NCBI RefSeq assembly: GCF_965137335.1
Contig: NZ_CBCRZD010000009.1
Length of the DNA: 64,000 nucleotides
Strand: one strand, 5' to 3'
Source of the DNA: Empedobacter stercoris
Lineage (GTDB): Bacteria; Bacteroidota; Bacteroidia; Flavobacteriales; Weeksellaceae
Shown here: piece after piece, positions 35,629-45,379 of the stretch
Numbering within the stretch: position 1 is the first letter of the stretch
Layout of the letters: each line of letters begins with the position of its first letter
Program-made: the position numbers and the translations under genes
The notes under the pieces: model-generated
What the model was told of the DNA's origin: nothing
Databases searched by the model: none
Seen by the model: the letters and a program-made list of their open reading frames with translations, nothing else

Positions 35629-37064
35629 TAAGCTGAAAATTTTTGCAAAGGAAAGCGGAAAGATAGTTGAAGTAAAAAAAGCTTTAACTAACAATCAAAT
35701 TGATAGCGGAGATTGGACAGATACGAAAATAGATACCAAAATCCGATATACATATGATAATGGTCGCATCCAAGTAAAAGCATTTGGAATAAGAAATAAT
35801 ATACAAGTAGTTGATAATAAGGCAACCAAACAGCAATTACAACAGTTATCACAACATCTAAAGGCACAAACCAATAAGTTTTTAGCAGAAAATAGTGTAA
35901 ATAGATATGATCTAAAAGGAAACTTTGCAAACAATGAAACTTTTGCCGATGGCAGGAAAATAGAAGTAAAAGGCAAATACATAAAAATTATATCTGAAGG
36001 AATAGGTCTTACAACTTATCTATTAAAAACAGGAGAGATAGAAAAACCTACTTATTCAGATTCCTCTAATGCTACTATTAAGGCACCAGGACTTGTTACA
36101 GGAAGTTTTGAGGTTATTGCACAAAAAGTAACCGATATTACCAGCTTGGGGGTATTGGTGTACGACGTTGCTGTAGATGAAGAAGTACGTAGTGGTATAA
36201 AAACACAGTTTAAAGAAATTAGAACCCAAGTTGGTGAAAACCCGAAAGAATTTTTTCCAATTTTAGGTGAAGTAGCTCTAACTGTTTTATCAGGAAATTC
36301 GCTTGAAGAATGGAAAACAACTGTAAGTGGTACAGATGCAGGTGTACGCTCTCATTTTAGCACACGAGGAATAGGTAATACTATTATTACAGCAGTTTCT
36401 GGTGCCGCTTTCGTAAAAGATTTACCAGAGATTGCTGATAAGCTGGGCGATGCGGTTAAGAAAGTTAAGAAGATTTCGAAAACGCTTGATGACTTTATCG
36501 TTAAAACATTACCGGAAAAATTAGAAGATATTACCAATATATGGAAAACGAAATATCCAATTCCCGACATGTTGGGTGGACGGACATTGTTTGAAGACAT
36601 TATGGGGCACTATCACTATAAAAAAATGGATGGTTGGAATCACTCGAGGGATATATCCTTTAATGTAAAAGGAGTTGATTTTTATAAAGGAACCCGTCAA
36701 GGTAACAATATATTTGCGAATACAGCAGTTTCTATGAAAACAACAATCAAGACTGATGTAAATGAATGGTTGAAATACAAGTCTATTCAAGATAATATTA
36801 AGTTTTTAAGAGAAGGAAAAAGCAGTAAAGGTATGATTGATCCTAATAATAATTTAACAATGTTCATTGATAATGCTGAACTTCATATTTTCATGCAAAA
36901 AACTAATATAACAACAGAATTGAGAAAGATTTTTGAAAAAGATTTTTGAAAAAGATTTTGGTAACGCATCTCCAGATGTATTAAAAGCATTGGATAATCA
37001 GAACGCATTCGAAGCATGGAAAAATCTGAGAGAAAAGAATCCTACATTAATTTTATGTAACTAA
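35576..37064 (+). pseudogene. Headless polymorphic-toxin body and tip, frameshifted by a 13-bp duplication
   Basis: The frame is open from just after the IS3 remnant but has no plausible start, so the N-terminus was lost at the junction. It shows a Lys/Gln-rich region, hydrophobic/helical stretches (PKEFFPILGEVALTVLSG, IGNTIITAVSGAAFVKDLPE) and a tip starting near YPIPDMLGGRTLFEDIMGHY. A direct repeat of ATTTTTGAAAAAG at about 36928-36953 shifts the frame; removing one copy restores FEKDFGNASPDVLKALDNQ to a stop 2 nt before the next gene. Tip family not recognised. Confidence 0.6.
36928..36953 (+). repeat. 13-bp tandem duplication causing a frameshift
   Basis: Two adjacent copies of ATTTTTGAAAAAG. 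A single copy keeps the toxin tip open to 37064, so the duplication is the lesion. Confidence 0.8.
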
Positions 37065-37066
37065 TT

Positions 37067-37987
37067 ATGAAAAAGATATTTTTAATTGTTTTTATATTTA
37101 TAGGAATAATCCTAAATGCACAATGTTGGGCAAATGAGTTATTTATTGATATTGCTAATTCTAAAAATGATGCTTTTAAGGCATTTTACAAGAATGCTCC
37201 AGTAGAAAATTATGATGCTTATAAAATACTTTCTGAATCTAAACAGTTAAGACAAGATGTAGGAAGTTTACAATCTATTATTAAAATTCGTAAAAACCCC
37301 AATTACCTTTCATCAGGTATGTCAGACGAAATATTATCAAAAATAAATGGTTGGGGAAACAAAGGCGTGCAAGTTGGTTATAAAGAAATTGTAGATAACA
37401 TAGATAATTTTATATCTGCTTTAAAAAGAAATGATATAAATTGCATAGAATGTGGCAAATTTTTTAATGTTTTTACAGGTTCTGCTAACAATTCTAAACA
37501 AGGCGTTTTTTATATTTTGGAGGATATAGCAAATGACACAAAAACCTTTACAGGAAAAACAATAAATCGTGAAGTAAGAGTTACTAAAATTGACGACTCA
37601 AACGGTTTTATAGATGTTGTTGTAAATGATAAAGGATTAACGACAAGCAGTGCCGATGATCTTTTAATAGAATATAAATGGTATGGAGGAGATAAAACTG
37701 TTTCACAGAAAACATTTTTGGATGAGTTTGTAAAAAGGGATTTAAATAATATCGAAAGTTTTAACAACTTACAATGGCGTATCAAAGGACAAAAACTAAC
37801 CAAAGAAAAAGTGATTGAGTATCTTTCTTCTAATGAAGGAAATGAGCTGTTGAAGAATGAAAAAATTATTAATCTGTTTGATAATTATGCCGAAAGTATA
37901 GCATATCCTAAAAAAATAAACTCTACAAATCGACTTTTTGATTTTTTGAAAAATGATAACAATTGGTATAATTTAATTTTCAAGTAA
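37067..37987 (+). CDS. Exported type A toxin tip (candidate nuclease)
   Basis: 306 residues with a signal peptide (MKKIFLIVFIFIGIILNAQ), a helical linker region (residues 22-135), a CIEC cysteine pair at about 125-128, then the nuclease-like core: GFIDVVVND followed by LLIEYKWYGG. The spacing of D and E-x-K fits PD-(D/E)xK folds. The end WYNLIFK matches the endings of the other type A tips. It is the only tip here with its own secretion signal. It is followed after 1 nt by a beta-propeller-like immunity candidate. Nuclease activity is inferred from motifs only. Confidence 0.55.
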   Translation: MKKIFLIVFIFIGIILNAQCWANELFIDIANSKNDAFKAFYKNAPVENYDAYKILSESKQLRQDVGSLQSIIKIRKNPNYLSSGMSDEILSKINGWGNKGVQVGYKEIVDNIDNFISALKRNDINCIECGKFFNVFTGSANNSKQGVFYILEDIANDTKTFTGKTINREVRVTKIDDSNGFIDVVVNDKGLTTSSADDLLIEYKWYGGDKTVSQKTFLDEFVKRDLNNIESFNNLQWRIKGQKLTKEKVIEYLSSNEGNELLKNEKIINLFDNYAESIAYPKKINSTNRLFDFLKNDNNWYNLIFK

Positions 37988-37988
37988 T

Positions 37989-39005
37989 ATGAAATTAATA
38001 ATAAAAAAAGAAAATATTCTAGATTATAGTTTTAATAATGAAATTATAGTAACAGTATATAAAAAACTAATTAAAGTAGAAAATTTAGAATTTGATTTTA
38101 TTCATGAAAAGCATATTTCAAATACAGTAATATCTATATGTAATTTTTATGATAATATTTTATTTCAACTTTCAGATGAAGAAAATATTTACATTATTAA
38201 TAAAAAAGATATTGAACTTAAATTATCAAATCATATTTTAATAGGAAAAATAATAGATAGTGATTTTATATATATTGAAGATAGTTACGATCTAATTTCC
38301 AAATTCAACAAAGAATTAGAAAAATTATGTAGTTATAGCATAAAGGGAAGAAACCCTACCTTTATTTATAGTAAGTATTATTTTAGATTTCCAAACAATT
38401 CAATATTCTGTTATGAGATCAATAATAATATTCAAATTTGGCAACAATCATTTAAAGACTTATTACAATCAGAAGAAGTGTTGTTGCGTTATTATTATGC
38501 TTATCAAGAAAAGCTAATACTTCATTTACGTACAAATGGTTTACCACAGAATAAATATGTTACCGTTGTTTTAGATGTTAATACAGGTAAAGAACTTTAT
38601 CGCACAGAAGAAACATTGGGTAAGAAATTAATAAATGGTTTAGGCTATACATTATACGACCAAATTTTATGGATAAGTAATCCCGAAACATATGAAGTAA
38701 AACGTATTGATTTATCAGAAATATTATCTCCATTAAACAAAATAATAGACGATAAAATAGGCGACGTAGACTTAGGAAAAACAGAAGTGAAATTTAGATT
38801 TTCGCTAGATTATTTTACGGTAGAGTATCCATATTTGTATTTTTCTGAGCAAAGAGGTCTGCAGTTAGGAGCTTTAAATATAGAAACCAAAGAACTAATA
38901 TTTCACACAGAAATAGAAGAGAAAGGATTAGTAAAAGATTTAAAATCCAGCAACGGAAAAATCTTTGTACATACGACCGAGAATAACCTTTATGTTTTTG
39001 GTTAA
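37989..39005 (+). CDS. Beta-propeller-like immunity candidate, paralogue 1
   Basis: 338 residues, cytosolic (no signal peptide). Repeated strand patterns of a PQQ-like propeller, clearest in VVLDVNTGKELYRTEE and the closing TENNLYVFG. Three similar proteins in this island follow type A tips, with the shared form GVxENxLWxx...LDIxTGExLHQ. Position right after a toxin tip suggests it neutralises that tip. Very Asn/Ile/Lys-rich codon use. The role is inferred from position. Confidence 0.6.
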   Translation: MKLIIKKENILDYSFNNEIIVTVYKKLIKVENLEFDFIHEKHISNTVISICNFYDNILFQLSDEENIYIINKKDIELKLSNHILIGKIIDSDFIYIEDSYDLISKFNKELEKLCSYSIKGRNPTFIYSKYYFRFPNNSIFCYEINNNIQIWQQSFKDLLQSEEVLLRYYYAYQEKLILHLRTNGLPQNKYVTVVLDVNTGKELYRTEETLGKKLINGLGYTLYDQILWISNPETYEVKRIDLSEILSPLNKIIDDKIGDVDLGKTEVKFRFSLDYFTVEYPYLYFSEQRGLQLGALNIETKELIFHTEIEEKGLVKDLKSSNGKIFVHTTENNLYVFG

Positions 39006-39008
39006 TAA

Positions 39009-39467
39009 AGTAACAAACCTAAAGAATTTATAAATTCAATAGAAGGTTTTGAAATAAAATATTTGACAGATCGACAATTTGAAGCTGATATAAAAAGAAC
39101 GATTAATGGGAGAACTCATTTAGGAGAATATAAAAGTTACAAAAAAACAACATGGGAAAACTTTCCTAATAACGCTAGTAGTATTGATCAATTAATGGGA
39201 TATTTGAAATCTGGAGAAGACTTTAGTTATACAGCTAATATGATGAAGTTAGCCGAAGTAGATAATCCGACTAAATTTGTGAAAGAACAGTTTCAAAAGG
39301 TTTTTAAGAAGAATGTGAATGAAATTTTTAAACCAATTGAGAAAGGTGGTAAATATTTAAGTGAAACTGCCATAATTAAAAAATTTGGAACAAGTGATTT
39401 AAATATTATTAAAAGTAAAATTAATAATATTAATGATAATTTTTATGAATTTATTAAAGTAGAATAG
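39009..39467 (+). pseudogene. Orphan type A toxin tip without start codon
   Basis: The frame opens right behind the stop of the previous immunity gene, in the same frame, with no ATG before the core (first TTG at 39063). It encodes EGFEIKYLTDRQFEADIKR, then HLGEYKSYKK (the E-x-K element) and a helical C-terminal part ending FYEFIKVE. The upstream linker and cysteine pair of other type A tips are missing, so this is the bare catalytic tip. As a silent cassette it could be swapped into a full toxin. Immunity candidate follows after 1 nt. Confidence 0.6.
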
Positions 39468-39468
39468 C

Positions 39469-40518
39469 ATGAATTTAATAAAGATATATAGAGAGAAATA
39501 TAGCTTTCAAATAGATTCTTCTTTCATATTTATTAACGATGAAAAAGGATTAGAAAAATTAGATAATAATTTAAATGTATTATGGAAATGTAGTAAAGTT
39601 GGAAAAAAAATCACGATAAATAATATAGATTATTTTGAAGATTCCGATTCCATTTTTACAATTGATGAAAAAGGAAATTATTCTATTTTATTTGATAATC
39701 AAATTATTATTTGTAATTCAGAAAATTACTATATATATAATGATTTAAATAATTATCCATCTATTAATATATCAAACTTACGAAGTAATATGTTAATAAA
39801 TAAAGATATAATTAGTCATTATAATTTATTAAATGAGAATAAAGAATTTATACATTTTTTTTATCAAACATTTAATAATGATTTTCATTTAGAAAATAAG
39901 TTTAGTGCAATTGAAATAAATAAAAACAATTTAAAGATATTAAATCTTTGGACTTTCGAATATAGTTTCTCTAAATACTATAACGAATTACATTTAGATT
40001 ACGAAGAAACCAAATTAGAAAAGTTTATAGGGGTTTATGAAAATGAACTTTGGATACTGTTTTCAGGAAATAGAATTTTGGTTTTAGATATCAATACAGG
40101 AGAAGAGCTACATCAATTCGAGGCATTAAACAAAACACTAGAAACATCTTTTTTTGTCAATAATTGTTTTTTAGACGAAGCAAACGGTACAATCAAAATC
40201 TTAGCTTATCTCTATTACATAGAAATAGATATTGAAACAAAAATTGCTTCTATAAAAAAAGAATTCAAAGATTTTTCTATGGTCAATGGATCTTATTATG
40301 GCGGAGATATTATTTATTTTGTTGGTAATAATAAATCAAAATCCATAAGTAATAATATTGCAGGTATATTTAATACAAAAACATTAGAAATAGAATGGAA
40401 TTATGAATTAGAAATTAAAGATAAATTTCATTTTTTTGTAGATGTTCCACAAGCTAATGATAAATATTTTGGTATAAAAGATAGTGAAAATACATTGTAT
40501 TTATTTGAACGTGAATAA
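39469..40518 (+). CDS. Beta-propeller-like immunity candidate, paralogue 2
   Basis: 349 residues, no signal peptide. Shares FIGVYENELWILFSGNRIL, VLDINTGEELHQFEAL and the terminal strand NTLYLFERE with the other three propeller-like proteins. It directly follows an orphan type A tip. The N-terminal third is more diverged than the middle, as expected if different tips are recognised. Function inferred. Confidence 0.6.
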   Translation: MNLIKIYREKYSFQIDSSFIFINDEKGLEKLDNNLNVLWKCSKVGKKITINNIDYFEDSDSIFTIDEKGNYSILFDNQIIICNSENYYIYNDLNNYPSINISNLRSNMLINKDIISHYNLLNENKEFIHFFYQTFNNDFHLENKFSAIEINKNNLKILNLWTFEYSFSKYYNELHLDYEETKLEKFIGVYENELWILFSGNRILVLDINTGEELHQFEALNKTLETSFFVNNCFLDEANGTIKILAYLYYIEIDIETKIASIKKEFKDFSMVNGSYYGGDIIYFVGNNKSKSISNNIAGIFNTKTLEIEWNYELEIKDKFHFFVDVPQANDKYFGIKDSENTLYLFERE

Positions 40519-40527
40519 TTCAAAAGC

Positions 40528-40680
40528 TCTGCCAACAATTCTAAACAAGGCGTTTTTTATATTTTAGAAGATATAGCAAATGACACCAAAACCTTTACTG
40601 GAAAAACAATAAATCGAGAAGTAAGGGTAAGTAAAATAGATGATTCAAACGGTTTTATAGATGTTGTTGTAAATGATAAA
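40528..40680 (+). repeat. 153-bp duplicate of 37481-37633
   Basis: Nearly identical copies encode ANNSKQGVFYILEDIANDT through VVVNDK. The copy here ends abruptly at GATAAA, where the zincin segment of another toxin begins. Confidence 0.85.
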
Positions 40681-40948
40681 GCTTCTTCTACAGGTCAAGC
40701 AGGTTATATGCGTCTGAATGGTCAATTTGGATATGTATATAAAAATGCACCAACCAAAACAACTGCGCACGAATTAGGACACGGAATCTTTAAGCTTGAA
40801 CATCCAACAGCAAGCAACACAAAGTTGTTAATGGATTATAGTGAAAGCGAATTGTTATCACACAAAGATTGGCAACAAATCGGTGATCCAGCATTTAAGT
40901 TCTATGGCTTCCAAGATCAGAGTGAAGGGGAGTTTAATGGAGGTTATG
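40681..40948 (+). repeat. 268-bp duplicated zincin segment, copy 1 (copy 2 at 49119-49386)
   Basis: Both copies encode ASSTGQAGYMRLNGQFGYVY, the HELGHGIFKLEHP motif and GDPAFKFYGFQDQSEGE with few differences, then the two proteins diverge completely. It marks the common body of the toxin family. Confidence 0.85.
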
Positions 40949-43847
40949 CAATTACGCCAAATTATAAAATATTTTCAGTAGCATCTTCTATCATTACTGA
41001 TGAAGTAGATTATACAAAAGAAGAAAATAAAAAATATTCTGATGATGGAACTTTACCTGGATTTAAATTAAATAATAAATATTATACTTGGAATTATAAG
41101 GAAAATAGATATGAGTCTAAAGAAAACTCTGACACAATTATTTTCAAAATAAATCCTATTGATAAATCTAAATTAGATGGTAAAAAAGATATTTATTTAT
41201 TCTTTAATAAGAATAATCCATGTGGAAAAACAACATATAAATATATAGGTGCCAATAAATATATTGAATCGAAAGTTGATTTACCTAGTTTTATTCATGA
41301 GAATAATGATAATAGGAAAGATTTGCCTTGTATTGGTACAGTAAGTACAAATCAAGATTATGGAAATAATAATTGGAAATTTGACCCTAACAATAAGTCC
41401 AATGATAATAATACAGAAGAATGTAACACAACTTCTTTTGAATATCTATCTGCTCCTGTAGAAAATGATGTAAAAGCTATAAAAGAAGCATTTATTAGAG
41501 GATTTAATGCTAGAAAATCTATTCAATCCAAAGAAAGAGAGCAAGGTAAGTACAATCATATTCAATATGTAAATAATTCAGGAAAAGAAGGTTCTATTGC
41601 AGATATAGACAAAGATGACTTAGAATTATTAGAAGATAAACTTCATTTGTTATCGTATTATAAAAAAGATACTTATGTAGGAATCGTTTTCTTAAAAAGA
41701 GATTATAAGCAATTTTACAAAGCTGATATTGTAGATAAATTAGCACTTGAAGTAGTAAAAGTTAGTAAAGCTGAGTTAGGTGGTAAAAAAGCTTTACTTA
41801 TTGTAGTTCCATATACATATAAAGTTTCTAAAGAAACAGATTGTTTACCAGTAGGATTTGGACAAACAACAGACAATGATGTTGTACGCTATTCTTCAGT
41901 AAAAATAGATACTGATAAAAAATGGATGAGTAAAGTATTGGGTGTTTATAAAGAAATACCAAAGCCACTTTATATCAATCGTTATTACAAAATGGCTGAT
42001 GGTAAAATTATCCAAAAATCTATAAAAGCAGAGAATGTTACTGGACGTCCATTTATTAATGCACTTACATTTTATGAATCCAATGGTTATGATGAAATTA
42101 TTAATTTTTACAAGAGCTGGAATGGTAAAGGAGAAGTTAAAGATGGTAAATGGTATTCGTGGAAAGAACTTCCTCTAATGAGAAAACAATTTATAGAAGA
42201 AGGTGAAAAAATAGCATATAAATATTTAAATAAAGAGGAACTAGAAGGAAGCTTAGAAAATACTGAGCTATGGAAATCTATACCTACAGATGATTTAGGT
42301 AAGTTTAGAGAAATCTATATGGATGAAGTCAAACTTACCAACAAATTATGGGAAAAATCTGTAGACAAATGGGCTTGGGGCAGTAAAGTAGAAATAGCTT
42401 TAAATGAACCGAAAGAAGATGTACAGTTATTACCAAAGCATTTCTACAATTTTGATAAAATGACATTGGTTGATGATGTAGTCTATGGTGTAGTAGATGG
42501 TATAGGACTAATACCAGGTGTTGATACCTTTACCGATCCTTTTGGGGCTGTATATGCAGGTATTCGTGGCGATTATACTAATGCTACTATCTATTCTGCT
42601 TCATTTGCAATTCCGTTGGCTGGTTCTGCTTATATAAAAGGAGCATTGAAGGCAGGTGAAGATGCGAGCCAGCTAGTTGGTATTGTTGCCAAAAAAGCAG
42701 ACAATGCCGAAGGCTATATCTTAGAAGCAAAGAAAATTAGCGATATTGGTGCTAACGAAGTCCATGTATCTTCTATTTATTATGGCGGTGATCAAAAGCT
42801 GACACAAAAGGTTTTAGATGGTATAAAAAAAGAAGGACAGTATATTGATGGAAATTATGTGAGAAAAAGTTTGGCTGAACTATCAGACAATTTTGCAACA
42901 CTTTTATCAAAAATCGATAACTTGCCAAACCTTTCTGCGGCAGAAAGAAATGCTTTAAAAGCAGACATCAATACTTCAGCCGAGTTAAAAAATCTGTTTG
43001 TTAAAAATATTGATAAAACAGATGAATTATCAGATGCTTGGAAGACTGTCTTAAATGCTCGAGGAGCAAATTCTGTTCTTAAAAAAGATGTAGCATTGAT
43101 AAACAAAGTTGCTGATTTAAAGAAAAATAATTCTTTTATGCAGAATATTGGTGGAAATGATGGTTTAGAGAAGATTATAAAAAATAACGTACAAGCACCT
43201 TGTAAATCTTGTGGTAACAGCGGTTCTAAATATTTGAAGAATATGGATGAGTATTTAGACGATGTTGAACATTTTGTAACTAATTTTAATAATGTTTCGG
43301 ATGCACAGAGATTGATAACGGAATTGAAAAACGGAGCTCAATATACTGTAGAAGGTGGAGCATTTGCTTTGCGCATGTTTAAAGAAAATGCAGGTGGGTT
43401 ATTTACCAAAGGGCAAGTATCTGCAATTGACTTAAGATTTTCTGAAGATGTTTTAAACCGATTTGATGTTAAATTTGCAAATGGTTTTGCAGAATTTAAA
43501 AGTTATCAAATAGAAAGTATTAGCAATGTAAGTATTAATCAATTGAAACAGTATTTAGGTGCTGTTGACCTTTCAAAAATTGAGAATTTACATTACTACT
43601 TTGATAAGCAAAAATTATTAAAAGAATATGGTACAGGAAGTTTTAACAATATTAACGAAGCAACTAATGCAGTTAAAGAAAAATTTAAAACAATATTCAC
43701 AAATAAATCTGATGAAATTTTTTCATCATTAAATCAAAACATTAAGAATGAACTAGGACTTACAGGTTTAAATGCTCGTTCATCTTTTAATGATTTAATA
43801 TCTAATACAAATTCTAAACTTTACAACTTTATAGAAATAAAATAATA

Positions 43848-44852
43848 ATGTATAGATTTTCAAAAGCAATAAACAATATATCCAAGTTTTATCTTGGTGA
43901 TGAAGTGGTGATATACCAAAAAAATGATGGTAATCTTTTACTTAATGATTTAATATTAGGCAATTTTATTCAACAAATTGAAATTACTGTATTCAATAAT
44001 ATTTACATTAATGATTGGGATGGCAATTTTTCAATTTATAATAATAAAGGAAATTTAGTTGAAAAAGGAATTGATCAAGCTTTTTATTATGTGTCTAAAT
44101 ATTATGTTGGCAAACAGTATATTGAAAATAATAGCATTTACGAGTCTTTAATTGATAAAAATAATCAATTAGTTTTCAGAGTTGGATTTGAAAAATTTAA
44201 TTCTGAAAATACTCTTTCAAAAAATAACTATTTTTTATTAAATAAAAATAGGGATATCGTTTGTTTCAATTTAAAAAATGAAAAAGAGAATTGGATTTTC
44301 CATATTTCTCAGATGTCTCAACAAGAAACGGAGGCATATAAAATTTTAGGTGTTTTTGAAAATGACTTATTGGTTATTTTAGATGATTCCAGCATTTTAA
44401 GAATTGATATTGAAACTGGAGAAATAAAAAAACGCTTCAATATGATATTATTTTCTAATACAGAAAATGAAATCATTGCACAATATAATTTTATTCAGTT
44501 TATAGATGATAAATTAATCTATTATAGATGTGGGCAGTATGCAGAATATGATATAGAATTAAATAAAATAACTTATGAATTTGACATTAAAGAAGCGTTA
44601 GAAAAGGAAAAACTGAACGATAATACACATTCTTATATAAAAGAAGATGACTTTTTATACTTTTATATTTCGGGGTTTGGTTCGTTCAGCCTCCCTTCAA
44701 TAGTTATTCTGAATATTAGAACTAAAGAGATTGTATGGAAACATATTTTGGATAATCCTGATGTGTTTTACAAGGATTTTCAAAAAAGTGATACTGCTTT
44801 GTATTTGTTAGATTCTGCAAACACATTACATATTTTTGAGAAAAATGAATAA
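43848..44852 (+). CDS. Beta-propeller-like immunity candidate, paralogue 3
   Basis: 334 residues, no signal peptide. Contains ILGVFENDLLVILDDSSIL, RIDIETGEIKKRF and the final NTLHIFEKNE, aligning with the other propeller-like proteins. It begins 2 nt after the long chimeric toxin and is followed by a hairpin terminator. Function inferred from position. Confidence 0.6.
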   Translation: MYRFSKAINNISKFYLGDEVVIYQKNDGNLLLNDLILGNFIQQIEITVFNNIYINDWDGNFSIYNNKGNLVEKGIDQAFYYVSKYYVGKQYIENNSIYESLIDKNNQLVFRVGFEKFNSENTLSKNNYFLLNKNRDIVCFNLKNEKENWIFHISQMSQQETEAYKILGVFENDLLVILDDSSILRIDIETGEIKKRFNMILFSNTENEIIAQYNFIQFIDDKLIYYRCGQYAEYDIELNKITYEFDIKEALEKEKLNDNTHSYIKEDDFLYFYISGFGSFSLPSIVILNIRTKEIVWKHILDNPDVFYKDFQKSDTALYLLDSANTLHIFEKNE

Positions 44853-44854
44853 AT

Positions 44855-44888
44855 CATAAAGCAATCTAAATTGATTGCTTTTTTTATG
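44855..44888 (+). terminator. Terminator after immunity paralogue 3
   Basis: AAAGCAATC and GATTGCTTT pair around TAAATT, then T7. It ends the toxin-immunity unit and isolates the next tip. Confidence 0.82.
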
Positions 44889-44907
44889 AATTATTTTAAT
44901 CAAATTT

Positions 44908-45372
44908 ATGTTGGATAAAATTAAGAAGACTCCTGAAATTACACCACAAACTGTGAAGAAATTTGATGGAAAATTTGAAGGAGAGATTGATAATATTTGT
45001 GAAAAATGTAGATTTGATATCGAATTAAATGATGGAACTAAGTTTGAATACAAAAGTTACAACGAAGCATCTATCAATAGAATATCAACAAGTGATGCAT
45101 TCTTAAAACAACATCTAAGCTATTTGCAAGATGCAGAAGGTATTAACAAAATAAAATATGAATTTGATGCTAAAAAATTCGCCAATAGAGATAAAATTGT
45201 AGAACAGTTTAGAAAGATGTATGAGAAGAATGCACAAGAAGTGTTTAGTACAATGAGTCCCCAATTAAGAGAGGTGTTGTTGGGGAAAGGTAATGCAAAT
45301 AGATTTGATTTATTTGAACAATCAATAGGAAATTCTAATAGTCGTCTGTATGAGTTTATAAATTTAAAATAA
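44908..45372 (+). CDS. Orphan type A toxin tip with ATG
   Basis: 154 residues. It begins MLDKIKKTPEITPQTVKKFD, has the cysteine pair CEKC (about 31-34), then RFDIELNDGTKFEYKSYNEA (the D and E-x-K elements) and a helical end with SRLYEFINLK. An ATG is present but no secretion signal, so it is either a cytosolic protein or a stored tip. A 78-nt copy of its first part recurs near 48.7 kb. The paired propeller-like gene follows after 7 nt. Confidence 0.6.
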   Translation: MLDKIKKTPEITPQTVKKFDGKFEGEIDNICEKCRFDIELNDGTKFEYKSYNEASINRISTSDAFLKQHLSYLQDAEGINKIKYEFDAKKFANRDKIVEQFRKMYEKNAQEVFSTMSPQLREVLLGKGNANRFDLFEQSIGNSNSRLYEFINLK

Positions 45373-45379
45373 CATTAAA

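Larger units (their letters stand above)
40519..43845 (+). pseudogene. Chimeric toxin body with zincin-like segment and type A tip, start missing
   Basis: The frame is open from the stop of the previous gene; the first ATG is at 40708. Residues before that copy part of the exported tip gene (its 37481-37633). Then follow a zincin-like segment HELGHGIFKLEH (residues 21-32 from the ATG), about 500 residues of unknown beta-rich sequence, a pre-toxin-like hydrophobic segment (GLIPGVDTFTDPFGAVYAG, about 595-655), a cysteine pair CKSC near 828 and the tip with RFDVKFANGFAEFKSYQ ending LYNFIEIK. If translated from 40708 it gives 1045 residues but no secretion signal, so probably silent. Confidence 0.6.
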
